Part shown: piece by piece, positions 1 to 7,821 of the stretch
Numbering within the stretch: the stretch's first letter is position 1
Layout of the letters: every line of letters begins with the position of its first letter
From: Hyphomicrobiales bacterium
GTDB taxonomy: Bacteria > Pseudomonadota > Alphaproteobacteria > Rhizobiales > Beijerinckiaceae
Length of the DNA stretch: 56,156 nt
Reading direction: 5' to 3'
NCBI GenBank assembly: GCA_026400535.1
Contig: JAPLOU010000036.1
Location: forward strand, 1-56,156
The notes under the pieces: generated by a model
The model's database searches: none
The model's input: only the letters and a program-made list of their open reading frames with translations
What the model was told of the DNA's origin: nothing
Translations under genes and position numbers: made by a program

Positions 1-576
1 GCCAGGTGCAATGCCGTTGACCAGAATGCCATCCGGCGCGAGTTCAAGCGCCATGGAACGGGTCAGATTCACCACGGCAGCCTTGGCGGCAACATAGGGA
101 CTTTGCAGGCGCATCGGGACGAGCCCCAGGACGCTCGCAATATTGATGATGCGCGACGTGGTGCCGGAAGACCTGGCGACTTTCATGAACGGTATGGCTG
201 CGCGACTGACAAGAAACAGCCCCGTCAGATCCACAGCAAGCATACGGTCCCATGCCTCAACGGGAAAGGCATCAATGGCCTTGCGATCCTCGGCCCTTAC
301 GCCAATACCGGCATTGTTGACGAGAATATCGATCTTGCCGTCGATGGCCGCGCAATCAGCAATAACTGTGGCGATAGCCGCGCGATCCGTCACGTCCAGC
401 GCAAAATGGCCATGTTCTTTACCTGCCGCAGTGGCAGCGCTTCTGGCACCATCAAGGTTGATGTCAGTGTAAATGACACGCGCGCCATTGGCGGCAAGCG
501 TGTCCGCAATGGCACGGCCAATTCCCTGGGCGGCACCGGTGACCAGCGCGACACGCCCTTTCAGATCAACCTTCAT
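1..576 (-). CDS. SDR-family NAD(P)-dependent oxidoreductase (3' end outside window)
   Basis: Read on the minus strand from an ATG at 576 with no stop before the window edge, giving 192 codons. The N-terminus carries the Rossmann dinucleotide motif TGAAQGIG. It is followed by NNAG, the active-site Ser in the INIAS strand and the catalytic YVAAK pair (Y-x3-K), so this is a classical short-chain dehydrogenase/reductase with its catalytic set intact. The C-terminal substrate loop is missing because the window ends. An operator-bearing promoter lies just upstream, between this gene and the GntR gene. The substrate is not deducible; neighbours suggest oxidation of a hydroxy compound together with the FAD dehydrogenase on the other side of the regulator. 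Confidence 0.9.
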   Translation of the reverse strand, partial: MKVDLKGRVALVTGAAQGIGRAIADTLAANGARVIYTDINLDGARSAATAAGKEHGHFALDVTDRAAIATVIADCAAIDGKIDILVNNAGIGVRAEDRKAIDAFPVEAWDRMLAVDLTGLFLVSRAAIPFMKVARSSGTTSRIINIASVLGLVPMRLQSPYVAAKAAVVNLTRSMALELAPDGILVNGIAPG

Positions 577-627
577 GGTGTTGACCTCCCGCGCAACCTC
601 CCGCGGACGCTCTAGGGCGTCTCGCTG

Positions 628-662
628 CTTGTTATAACAAGATGAGATGAAAGGCTTGTCAA
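628..662 (-). promoter_or_regulatory. Promoter with palindromic operator for the SDR gene
   Basis: On the minus strand a -35 TTGACA (657-662, overlapping the GntR stop codon) is followed after exactly 17 bases by a -10 TGTTAT (634-639). The -10 lies inside the perfect 14-bp palindrome CTTGTTATAACAAG (628-641). The same palindrome with the same -35/-10 geometry recurs at 1521-1556, pointing the other way. A GntR/HutC-type dimer bound here would block RNA polymerase. That the neighbouring regulator binds here is inferred from proximity and repetition. Confidence 0.75.
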
Positions 663-1408
663 GCTCTTTGTTGGTCGGCGGAAATCAGGGTCGCGAAGCG
701 CGCATCAGGGCCATAGCGCCGACTATAGGCTACCTCCACCGGCCTTTTTTGTTGGTCATGATAGCGATACTGCGTCACCAGAAGTGACTGTCCGGGCTCA
801 CATCCCAGTTGCTCGGTATCCTCCTCGCAGGCATTTTCGGCCCAGACAGTGATCCCGACTTCATGGAGGGAAATGCCAAGTTCCCGCTTAAGCACTCTGA
901 ACACGATGACGTCGTTGAAATCACGCTTCTTGAGACGCGATCCGATAGCAGGCGGAAAATAGATGATGGAGCGAGTGAACGGCTTGTTGTGCAGGGTCAG
1001 GACGCTGCGCAGGCACCAGAGCGGCGTCTTTGATGACTCACCCAGAAGTTGTGCATCCTCCGGAGAAGCTTCAGGGCCCCATGACAACACGTTGAGTTTC
1101 GCGTCCCCGACAAGAGTTATGATGTCGTCGATTGATTTGATGGACCAACGACGATTGATCTGCCGCTCCATGGCGACAACGACCGTACGTTTCGTCCTTT
1201 CCTTTCGGATGAAACCATCATTCTCGAGAAGACGGAGCGCGTGGCGTATCGTGATCCGGCTCGCCGAAAGGCTCCCGGAGAGTTCGGACTCCGATGGAAA
1301 TGATGTGCCGATGCCCCATTCGCCCTCGGTCAGTCGATGAGCCAGGGTTTCATAGATCGTCAGGTAGAGGGGCTTTGTCTGCGCTTTCGGATCTGAGGAG
1401 CGGGCCAT
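659..1408 (-). CDS. GntR-family (HutC/FarR subfamily) transcriptional regulator
   Basis: A 249-residue regulator. Residues about 12-80 form a winged helix-turn-helix of GntR type, with the FPSESELSGSLSASRITIR stretch as recognition region. The remainder, about 95-240, matches the UTRA ligand-binding fold of the HutC subfamily, with the closing RYHDQQKRPVEVAYSRR pattern. Members usually sense the substrate or an intermediate of the pathway they repress. It sits between the SDR gene and the FAD dehydrogenase, and near-identical palindromes lie on both outward promoters, so it is probably their repressor. The effector is unknown. Confidence 0.9.
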   Translation of the reverse strand: MARSSDPKAQTKPLYLTIYETLAHRLTEGEWGIGTSFPSESELSGSLSASRITIRHALRLLENDGFIRKERTKRTVVVAMERQINRRWSIKSIDDIITLVGDAKLNVLSWGPEASPEDAQLLGESSKTPLWCLRSVLTLHNKPFTRSIIYFPPAIGSRLKKRDFNDVIVFRVLKRELGISLHEVGITVWAENACEEDTEQLGCEPGQSLLVTQYRYHDQQKRPVEVAYSRRYGPDARFATLISADQQRA

Positions 1409-1520
1409 GCTGGTGTGACTTGCTAAGTCTCGAACTGAACCCGCGTGCTATGAAGCTCCCAGGCGTTGACGTCAAACATTCTCCGGCTACCAGAGGATGT
1501 TGGCGTTAGACAGGAAGCTC

Positions 1521-1556
1521 TTGACAAGATTGAAAGTCAATCTTGTTATAACAAGA
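1521..1556 (+). promoter_or_regulatory. Promoter with palindromic operator for the FAD dehydrogenase gene
   Basis: A -35 TTGACA (1521-1526), a 17-base spacer and a -10 TGTTAT (1544-1549) are visible. The -10 lies within the perfect 16-bp palindrome TCTTGTTATAACAAGA (1541-1556), which shares its 14-bp core with the site at 628-641. The site would lie inside the coding sequence if translation began at 1466, which supports the downstream ATG at 1628. It probably also reports on autoregulation of the GntR gene, which starts at 1408 on the other strand. Confidence 0.75.
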
Positions 1557-1627
1557 TAAGCGTCCGTTGGCCGACAATGGTACATGGGTGCGTTCGGCCG
1601 CGAACCGATCGGGAAGGTAGCCTGGCG

Positions 1628-3010
1628 ATGATCATTCTTGATGAACTCCTCGCCAAGCTGGGGCCTGATGTCATCAAGACGGCAGACGCCATTCCCGCTA
1701 GAAACCACCGCGATGCCAGTCATTATCCAGCTGTTATGCCATTGGCTGTCGCCATGCCGCGGACAACCGAGCAGGTTTCAGCGGTGATGGAAATCTGCAC
1801 CGCACGTCGGCAACCCATCGCAGTTCAGGGTGGCATGACCGGGCTTGCAGCGGGGGCGATCCCGGGAAAAGCGGAGATCGCGCTGTCACTCGAGAGGATG
1901 TCCGGCGTCGAGGAGGTTGATGTGGGGGCTGGTACTTTGACCGCTTGGGCAGGCACACCTTTGGCGACGATCCAAGCTGCCGCTGGAGAGGCAGGCTTCC
2001 AGTGCGGCATCGACCTGGGAGCGCGGGGCACCTGCACCATCGGCGGCAATGTTGCTACCAATGCGGGCGGCAATCAGGTGCTGCGCTATGGCATGACCCG
2101 GCGCAACGTGCTGGGGCTCGAGGTTGTGCTGGCTGACGGAACCATTCTGACATCTCTCAACAAGATGCTGAAAAACAATGCGGGATATGACTGGAAGGAA
2201 ATGTTCATTGGATCGGAGGGTACGCTTGGCATCGTAACGCGCGTGGTCCTCCAGCTTCACCCGAGAATCGATGCGATCGAAACAGCTCTCGTGGCAGTCG
2301 ACGACATTCAATCGGGTATAAAACTCCTGCGGAAAGCCGGAGCAGCTTTGCCTGGCGGGCTTTTGGTCTTCGAGGCGATGTGGAGCGAGTTCATGAAGAT
2401 CGCAGTGGATCGCATAGGTCTGGCCGCGCCTTTCGCAACGCCGCATGATCTCATCATTCTCATGGAGGCGCCTACCACCAGTGGGCCGGGTGGACAGACC
2501 GCTTTCGAGGACTTCCTGATGACTGCGCTCGACACAGGACTTGCGCGCGACGTTCTCGTCGCACGGTCCGGGCGCGACCGATCGCGCTTCTGGGCCTATC
2601 GCGAAAGTGTTTACGACTATTCCGCAAAGGGCATCCCGACGATGTTGGGCTTCGATGTCTCGGTTCCCATCCCCAAGTTCGAAAATCTCGTCGCTGCGTT
2701 CCGGCGTGATATTCCGGCAACCTGGCCGGATGCGCTTTTCGTCATCTTCGGTCATGCCGCCGACAGCAACGTACATCTCAACGTCACCAGACCTGACGGC
2801 CTTGATGCCACGACGAGGCGTGCCATCGAGGAACTGGTGTATGGCCACGTCGCCGCACTTGGTGGTTCGGTCTCTGCGGAGCATGGCATTGGCCGCGGCA
2901 AGAAGGATTTTCTCCGTCTGTCGCGTGCGCCCGCCGAGCTTGCCCTGATGCGGCGCATAAAGTCAGCGCTTGATCCAGACGGCATACTGTCGCCGGGACG
3001 CATCTTCTAA
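1628..3010 (+). CDS. GlcD-like FAD-binding 2-hydroxyacid dehydrogenase
   Basis: A 460-residue flavoprotein of the FAD-binding oxidase/vanillyl-alcohol-oxidase type. The N-terminal PCMH-type FAD domain shows QGGMTGLAAGA and later GNVATNAGG and GSEGTLGIVT. The C-terminal FAD-oxidase C domain has the HAADSNVHLN and AEHGIGRGK motifs that ligate the active-site metal in D-lactate and D-2-hydroxyglutarate dehydrogenases. Length fits the GlcD/Dld2 group. The ATG at 1628 has GGAAGG about nine bases upstream; the open frame extends to 1466, but that would swallow the operator. It likely oxidises a D-2-hydroxy acid to the 2-oxo acid and passes electrons to the respiratory chain; the exact substrate is unknown. 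Confidence 0.9.
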   Translation: MIILDELLAKLGPDVIKTADAIPARNHRDASHYPAVMPLAVAMPRTTEQVSAVMEICTARRQPIAVQGGMTGLAAGAIPGKAEIALSLERMSGVEEVDVGAGTLTAWAGTPLATIQAAAGEAGFQCGIDLGARGTCTIGGNVATNAGGNQVLRYGMTRRNVLGLEVVLADGTILTSLNKMLKNNAGYDWKEMFIGSEGTLGIVTRVVLQLHPRIDAIETALVAVDDIQSGIKLLRKAGAALPGGLLVFEAMWSEFMKIAVDRIGLAAPFATPHDLIILMEAPTTSGPGGQTAFEDFLMTALDTGLARDVLVARSGRDRSRFWAYRESVYDYSAKGIPTMLGFDVSVPIPKFENLVAAFRRDIPATWPDALFVIFGHAADSNVHLNVTRPDGLDATTRRAIEELVYGHVAALGGSVSAEHGIGRGKKDFLRLSRAPAELALMRRIKSALDPDGILSPGRIF

Positions 3011-3060
3011 AGAAAAACTCCAAGCAATAGTGATATCAACTGCCGAAGGGGTTTCATGAC

Positions 3061-3693
3061 ATGGCCGAATTCAAGCTGCATGGATTCTTTGAAAGCGGGA
3101 ATGCCTACAAGGTTGCGATGATGCTTGAGATGACAGGCGTTGACTGGGAGGTCATTCCCGTCCGCTTTTTTCAAGGTGAAACGCGGGAGCACAACTGGCG
3201 CGACAAATTCAATGAGCTGGGCGAAGTACCAGTTTTGCAACACAAAGAGGAAACCCTGAGTCAATCTGGGTTGATACTGGACTATCTTGCCGCGCTGACA
3301 GGAAAATTTGGAGCGAACTCACCGACAGAACAGCGGGAGATCTGGCGCTGGATTCTGTTTGATAATCACAAATTCACCGGCAACTTTGCCCCTCTTCGGT
3401 ATCTTTGCGGCATTGCAGAAACTGGCGAGACTCCGGTGACCGAGTTCCTCAGGCAGCGTGTCCGTGGAGCATGGAGCGCTGCCGACAAGCATCTTGCGAA
3501 CCGCTCCTTCATCCTTGGCCAACGGCCTAGCATCGCTGATCTGTCCATGACAGGGTACCTGTTTTACAACGATGCGACCGGAATCGACCGTTCCGGGGAG
3601 TTTCCGAACATCGAGCGTTGGGTTCAGAGAGTAGCGTCTCTACCGCGCTGGCAGCCGCCGGAGGCGCTCTTGCCATCGGTCCCCAGGACGTGA
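3061..3693 (+). CDS. Glutathione S-transferase family protein
   Basis: A 210-residue protein with the GST two-domain layout: an N-terminal thioredoxin fold (about 1-80) with GFFESGNAYKV as the glutathione-activating Ser region, the cis-Pro in GEVPVL and the SQSGLILDYL glutathione-binding stretch, then an all-helical C-terminal domain with the N-capping box SIADLSMTGYL. It lies 50 bases after the FAD dehydrogenase on the same strand with GAAGGGG ahead of its ATG, so the two are likely co-transcribed. GSTs beside SDR and oxidase genes often take part in breakdown of ethers, halogenated or aromatic compounds; which one applies here cannot be told. Confidence 0.88.
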   Translation: MAEFKLHGFFESGNAYKVAMMLEMTGVDWEVIPVRFFQGETREHNWRDKFNELGEVPVLQHKEETLSQSGLILDYLAALTGKFGANSPTEQREIWRWILFDNHKFTGNFAPLRYLCGIAETGETPVTEFLRQRVRGAWSAADKHLANRSFILGQRPSIADLSMTGYLFYNDATGIDRSGEFPNIERWVQRVASLPRWQPPEALLPSVPRT

Positions 3694-3951
3694 GTTCTTT
3701 GCCCATGAACTGCAATGGCGCAAACAAGCGCTGAGCTATCGTCTGATAGTCGGCAACGGCGGAAAGAAGCGGACAAATCATTGATCTTAATCGATATTTT
3801 CACGCGTTGTTTGCAGACACCATGATACAATCCCTGCTTTCCGCCAAACTCCCTTTCTTGCCCTGTTAATCCAATTCTGCGTACAAGATCCGGCTCGTAT
3901 AGACTGCCGGCTACACCAGTCTCCACTGACCGACAAACACGCGCTGCTCCG

Positions 3952-4923
3952 TCATCGCCCCGCCAGATGGCAGGCCGCCGACTGGCGCTCCGCCACGAAG
4001 CGCAGTTCCGGCTGCTGCTGGCTGCACATTGGCATGGCGACCGGACAGCGCGTGTGGAAGCGGCAGCCCGATGGCGGCGAGAACGGGCTGGGCACATCGC
4101 CCCGCAGCACGATGCGCGCCCGTTGCCGGTCGGGATCGGGCTGCGGCAGTGCCGATAGCAGGGCTTGGGTATACGGATGCTGCGGGTGGCGGAACAGGTC
4201 ATCTGTCGCGCCCGTCTCGACGATCTGGCCGAGATACATCACCGCGACGCGATCGGCAATCTGCCGCACGACCGAGAGGTTGTGGGATATGAACAGGTAG
4301 GTCAGCCCAAGCCTCTGCTGCAGATCCTGCATCAGGTTGATGATCTGCGCCTGGATCGAGACGTCGAGTGCCGAAACAGGCTCGTCGCAGACAAGCACCT
4401 GCGGCTCCAGCGCCAGGGCCCGTGCGATACCGATCCGCTGGCGCTGGCCTCCGGAAAACTCGTGCGGGTAGCGCGCCATCTGATGCGGCGACAGGCCGAC
4501 AAGGCGCAGCAACTCCTCGACGCGCGCACGGCGGCTTGCCTTGTCGCCGATGCCGTGGATGTCAAGCGGCTCACGGATGATCGCCCCGACCGACAGTCGC
4601 GGATTGAGCGAGCCGAACGGGTCCTGGAAGATGATCTGCAGGTCGCGGCGATGGGCCAGCATCGCGCGGTGGGTGAGGCCCGAAAGGTCCTCCCCCTTGT
4701 AAAGAACCTGTCCCGATGTCGGCTCGATTAGCCGGAGAAGCAGGCGCCCTGTCGTCGATTTTCCGCAACCCGATTCCCCGACCAGCGCCAGCGTCTCGCC
4801 ACACTTGATCGCCAGCGAGACATTGTCGACCGCCTTCACCGTCGCCGCCGGCCCAAAGCCAGGCCGGGCCACGAATTGCTTGCTGAGATTGCGGGCCTCA
4901 AGGATTGGAAACGGGTCGGTCAT
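3952..4923 (-). CDS. Oligopeptide/dipeptide-type ABC transporter ATPase (DppF/OppF-like)
   Basis: 323 residues from the ATG at 4923. It has Walker A GESGCGKST, signature SGGQRQRIGIARAL, Walker B VCDEPVSALD and a switch His in LFISHNLS. The C-terminal oligopeptide-binding extension with GCRFHTRCP is typical of Dpp/Opp ATPases. Its ATG overlaps the TGA of the preceding ATPase gene by four bases, so the two subunits are probably translationally coupled and form a heterodimer. It is the last gene of the long minus-strand operon. The open frame continues upstream to 5151, but that part overlaps the other ATPase gene. Confidence 0.93.
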   Translation of the reverse strand: MTDPFPILEARNLSKQFVARPGFGPAATVKAVDNVSLAIKCGETLALVGESGCGKSTTGRLLLRLIEPTSGQVLYKGEDLSGLTHRAMLAHRRDLQIIFQDPFGSLNPRLSVGAIIREPLDIHGIGDKASRRARVEELLRLVGLSPHQMARYPHEFSGGQRQRIGIARALALEPQVLVCDEPVSALDVSIQAQIINLMQDLQQRLGLTYLFISHNLSVVRQIADRVAVMYLGQIVETGATDDLFRHPQHPYTQALLSALPQPDPDRQRARIVLRGDVPSPFSPPSGCRFHTRCPVAMPMCSQQQPELRFVAERQSAACHLAGR

Positions 4924-5909
4924 GCCACACTGGCCCCGTCTTTGGCATGCAGAAGGCAACTGACCTGGTGCTCGGATGGCAGATCGACGGCAGACGGAAC
5001 AGCCAGCGCACAGGCCGGCATCGCTCTTGGGCAACGCGGTGCAAACCGGCATCCGGGCGGCATCATACCTGCCTGCGGCACGGCGCCGGCGATTGCCGTC
5101 AGGCGGACGCGAGGTCCGTCGATCACCGGCATCGAGGCGAGCAGGCCGCACGTATAGGGATGGGCAGGCGCCTTGAACAGCGCGCGCACGGGCGCACGCT
5201 CCACCACCCTGCCCGCATACATCACCAACGCCCGATGGGCGAACTCCGCCACGACGCCAAGATCATGCGTGATCAGGATCACGGCCATGCCAAGCTCTTG
5301 CTGGAGCTTTCGCAACAGGTCGAGGATCTGTGCCTGGATCGTAACGTCAAGCGCCGTGGTGGGTTCGTCAGCGATCAGCAGCCTGGGACGACAGGCGAGG
5401 GCGATCGCAATCATCACCCTTTGGCGCATGCCGCCCGACAACTGGTGTGGATACTCGTCGATCCGCCGGTCGGCATCCGGTATCTCCACCATCCGCAACA
5501 GATCGAGGGTGGCGCGGCGCGCGCCATGCCGGTCAAGGCCGCGGTGCTGCATCAACGGCTCCATGATCTGGTTCCCGATGCTGAAGACCGGGTTGAGCGA
5601 CGACATCGGCTCCTGAAAGATCATCGAGATGGCCGATCCGCGCAACCTGTGCATCTCGCTCTCGGACTTCTGCAGCAGGTCCGCGCCCTCGAACAGGATC
5701 GAGCCCTGCGTGATGCGCCCGGGCCTCGCAATCAGCCTCAGGATCGACAGCGCGGTAAGCGACTTGCCGCTGCCGCTTTCGCCGACGATGCCGAGAACTT
5801 CGCCGGCAGCAAGATCAAGATCGAGATGGTCAACCACGGCCGCCGACCCCGCACGCGTCGGGAACGTCACGGTGAGCCCGCGGATCGACAGCAGCGGCGG
5901 TTTACCCAT
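4920..5909 (-). CDS. Oligopeptide/dipeptide-type ABC transporter ATPase (DppD/OppD-like)
   Basis: 329 residues with Walker A GESGSGKSL, signature LSGGMRQRVMIAIAL, Walker B LIADEPTTALD and the C-terminal Cys-rich extension GCRFAPRCPRAMPAC seen in the peptide/nickel transporter group, where it can hold an iron-sulfur cluster. It overlaps the permease gene upstream by one base (TGATG) and its partner ATPase downstream by four. It powers import through the two permeases encoded directly upstream. Confidence 0.93.
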   Translation of the reverse strand: MGKPPLLSIRGLTVTFPTRAGSAAVVDHLDLDLAAGEVLGIVGESGSGKSLTALSILRLIARPGRITQGSILFEGADLLQKSESEMHRLRGSAISMIFQEPMSSLNPVFSIGNQIMEPLMQHRGLDRHGARRATLDLLRMVEIPDADRRIDEYPHQLSGGMRQRVMIAIALACRPRLLIADEPTTALDVTIQAQILDLLRKLQQELGMAVILITHDLGVVAEFAHRALVMYAGRVVERAPVRALFKAPAHPYTCGLLASMPVIDGPRVRLTAIAGAVPQAGMMPPGCRFAPRCPRAMPACALAVPSAVDLPSEHQVSCLLHAKDGASVA

Positions 5910-6799
5910 CAGCGTGCCTCCGCCCGAAGGCGCGGATCAAGCACGTCGCGAAGCCCGTCGCCGAGCAGGTTGAGGCCCAGAACGGTGACCATGATGGCGA
6001 TTCCGGGCCAGATCGTAATCCAGGGGGCTTCGGCGATGTAGTTACGGCCATCCGCGATGATGTTACCGAAGGTCGGCGTCGGCGGCGAAGGCCCAACACC
6101 GATGAAGCTCAGCACGGCCTCCGCCAGAATGGCGAGCGCGAAGATGAAGGTGAGCTGCACCAGCAGCGGCCCGAGGCTGTTGAGCAGGATATGGCGAAAC
6201 AGGATCCGGACATGGCCCGCGCCGAGCGCGCGCGCGGCTTCGACATATTCGCTTTCGCGCACGACCAGCACCGAGGCGCGGACGATCCGCGCGGTCCGCG
6301 GCGTGTAGGCCACCGTCAGCGCGATCACCGCATTGAGCAGAGAGGGGCCAAGGACAGCGCCGATCGCAATTGCCAGCAGGATCGGGGGAAAGGCCATGAA
6401 GCCGTCCATGATGCGCATGATCAGGTTGTCGAGGCGGCGCACATAACCCGAAACGGCGCCGATCAAGGTCCCGAACAGGCCGGTCAGGATCACGACGAGC
6501 AGGCCGATGACCAGCGAAACGCGGCTGCCATGCAGGACGCGGCTTAAGACGTCACGCCCGAAGCTGTCCGTGCCGAGCAGATGCGCGGCATTTGGCGGTC
6601 CAAGACGATAGCGGAAGTTGTTACGGAGCGGATCGAACGGCGCGATCACGTCCGCCAGCAGCGCCACCATCACGACGAACAAGAACAGCGCACCACCGAT
6701 GACGAAGGATCGGTTGGCCATGAACCGCTTCAGCATCCCGAAGCGCTCGGCTGGCAGGGAGCCGGCCTCATTCAGCTGTGCCGGTGCGAAATCAGCCAT
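5909..6799 (-). CDS. Peptide-type ABC transporter permease (DppC/OppC-like)
   Basis: 296 residues from the ATG at 6799. The N-terminal OppC leader precedes a first membrane helix (about residues 28-50, VIGGALFLFVV region). Then comes HLLGTDSFGRDVLSRVLHGSR, a hallmark of DppC-type permeases, followed by five further hydrophobic segments and the cytoplasmic EAA loop around ARALGAGHVRILFRHILLN that docks on the ATPases. The ATG lies within the end of the dppB-like gene (8-base overlap), so translation is likely coupled. Confidence 0.92.
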   Translation of the reverse strand: MADFAPAQLNEAGSLPAERFGMLKRFMANRSFVIGGALFLFVVMVALLADVIAPFDPLRNNFRYRLGPPNAAHLLGTDSFGRDVLSRVLHGSRVSLVIGLLVVILTGLFGTLIGAVSGYVRRLDNLIMRIMDGFMAFPPILLAIAIGAVLGPSLLNAVIALTVAYTPRTARIVRASVLVVRESEYVEAARALGAGHVRILFRHILLNSLGPLLVQLTFIFALAILAEAVLSFIGVGPSPPTPTFGNIIADGRNYIAEAPWITIWPGIAIMVTVLGLNLLGDGLRDVLDPRLRAEAR

Positions 6800-7736
6800 A
6801 GCGCACCCGCGGATCGACATAGGCATAGAGCAGATCGACGATGATGTTGACGAAGACATAGATGAAGGCGAGCAGCAGCAGGCCACCCTGGATCACCGGA
6901 TAGTCCCGGCGCAGCACGGCCCCGATGATCAGGCGGCCCACACCCGGCAGCGAGAACACCTGCTCGATCACGACCGCGCCGCCGAGCAGCACGCCGACGA
7001 TCACACCGGTGACGGTGATGACCGGGATCAGGGCATTGGCGAAGGCATGCTTGGCAACGACCTTGAAGGCGGGAACGCCCTTGGCCCGCGCCGTGCGCAC
7101 ATAGTCCTGCCCCAGCACATCAAGCATGCTCGACCGCGTGATGCGGGCGATCAGGCCCACCTGTGTAATGCCAAGCGTGAAGGCCGGCAGCGCCATCGAG
7201 CGCGCCCAGCCGACGGGGTCTTGCAACAAGGGTACGAAACCGCCGGACGGCAGCCAGCCGAGCGCCACCGCGAAGACGTAGATTCCGACGAGGCCAAGCC
7301 AGAAATCGGGGATCGAAAGGCCGACCAGCGCCAGCGCCATGATCGACTGGTCCGCCCAGCCGCCATGATGGACGGCGGCGATGATGCCGGCGCTCACGCC
7401 CAGCACGACGGCGATCACGAGCGCCAGCAGCGTCAGGGACAGTGTGACGGGGATGCGCTCGATGATGGCTTCGGTGACACTGCGGTTCAGCAGGAAGGAC
7501 TGGCCAAGATCGCCGCGCAGCAGGTTGCCGTACCAGCTTAGAAGCTGGACATGCCAGGGCTGGTCAAGATTGAGCCGCGCGCGGATGCGCTGCAGTTCCT
7601 CCACCGAGGCTCCCGGATCAGCCAGCTGCGACGCCACGTCACCCGGCACGAGCCAGATCAGCACGAAGGTGAACAGGCTCACCACCAACAGGACAAGGCT
7701 GGCGCTGGCAATGCGGTTCACGAGATAGCGCAGCAT
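6792..7736 (-). CDS. Peptide-type ABC transporter permease (DppB/OppB-like)
   Basis: 314 residues. It begins MLRYLVNRIASASLVLLVVS, a first membrane helix typical of DppB, followed by PGDVASQLADPGAS in the periplasmic loop, GDLGQSFLLNRSV, and the EAA docking loop around DYVRTARAKGVPAFKVVAKH. Six membrane segments are visible. It pairs with the downstream DppC-like permease and follows the substrate-binding protein gene across an 85-base gap that contains a strong hairpin. Confidence 0.93.
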   Translation of the reverse strand: MLRYLVNRIASASLVLLVVSLFTFVLIWLVPGDVASQLADPGASVEELQRIRARLNLDQPWHVQLLSWYGNLLRGDLGQSFLLNRSVTEAIIERIPVTLSLTLLALVIAVVLGVSAGIIAAVHHGGWADQSIMALALVGLSIPDFWLGLVGIYVFAVALGWLPSGGFVPLLQDPVGWARSMALPAFTLGITQVGLIARITRSSMLDVLGQDYVRTARAKGVPAFKVVAKHAFANALIPVITVTGVIVGVLLGGAVVIEQVFSLPGVGRLIIGAVLRRDYPVIQGGLLLLAFIYVFVNIIVDLLYAYVDPRVRYG

Positions 7737-7766
7737 CGGAGCCCTTGCGGTGGCCTTCTGAGAAGA

Positions 7767-7793
7767 GGCGCACCGCCGTACGGGCGGTGCGCC
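7767..7793 (-). terminator. Intra-operon hairpin between binding-protein and permease genes
   Basis: A perfect 11-bp inverted repeat, GGCGCACCGCC (7767-7777) and GGCGGTGCGCC (7783-7793), with a 5-base loop. It lies between the end of the binding-protein gene and the start of the permease gene. There is no T-run, so it is more likely an mRNA-stabilising or attenuating hairpin that raises binding-protein levels over the membrane subunits than a full terminator. Confidence 0.6.
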
Positions 7794-7821
7794 GGTGCGC
7801 GTTGCGACAATGCCGCCGGAC

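Noticed and set aside
1466..1627. In-frame upstream extension of the FAD dehydrogenase
   Set aside because: It would contain the promoter and operator, has no family similarity, and the ATG at 1628 has a good ribosome binding site.
4905..6041. Long plus-strand open frame opposite the two ABC ATPase genes
   Set aside because: Low-complexity Arg/His/Asp-rich translation typical of a GC-rich antisense shadow; the minus-strand frames carry all ABC motifs.
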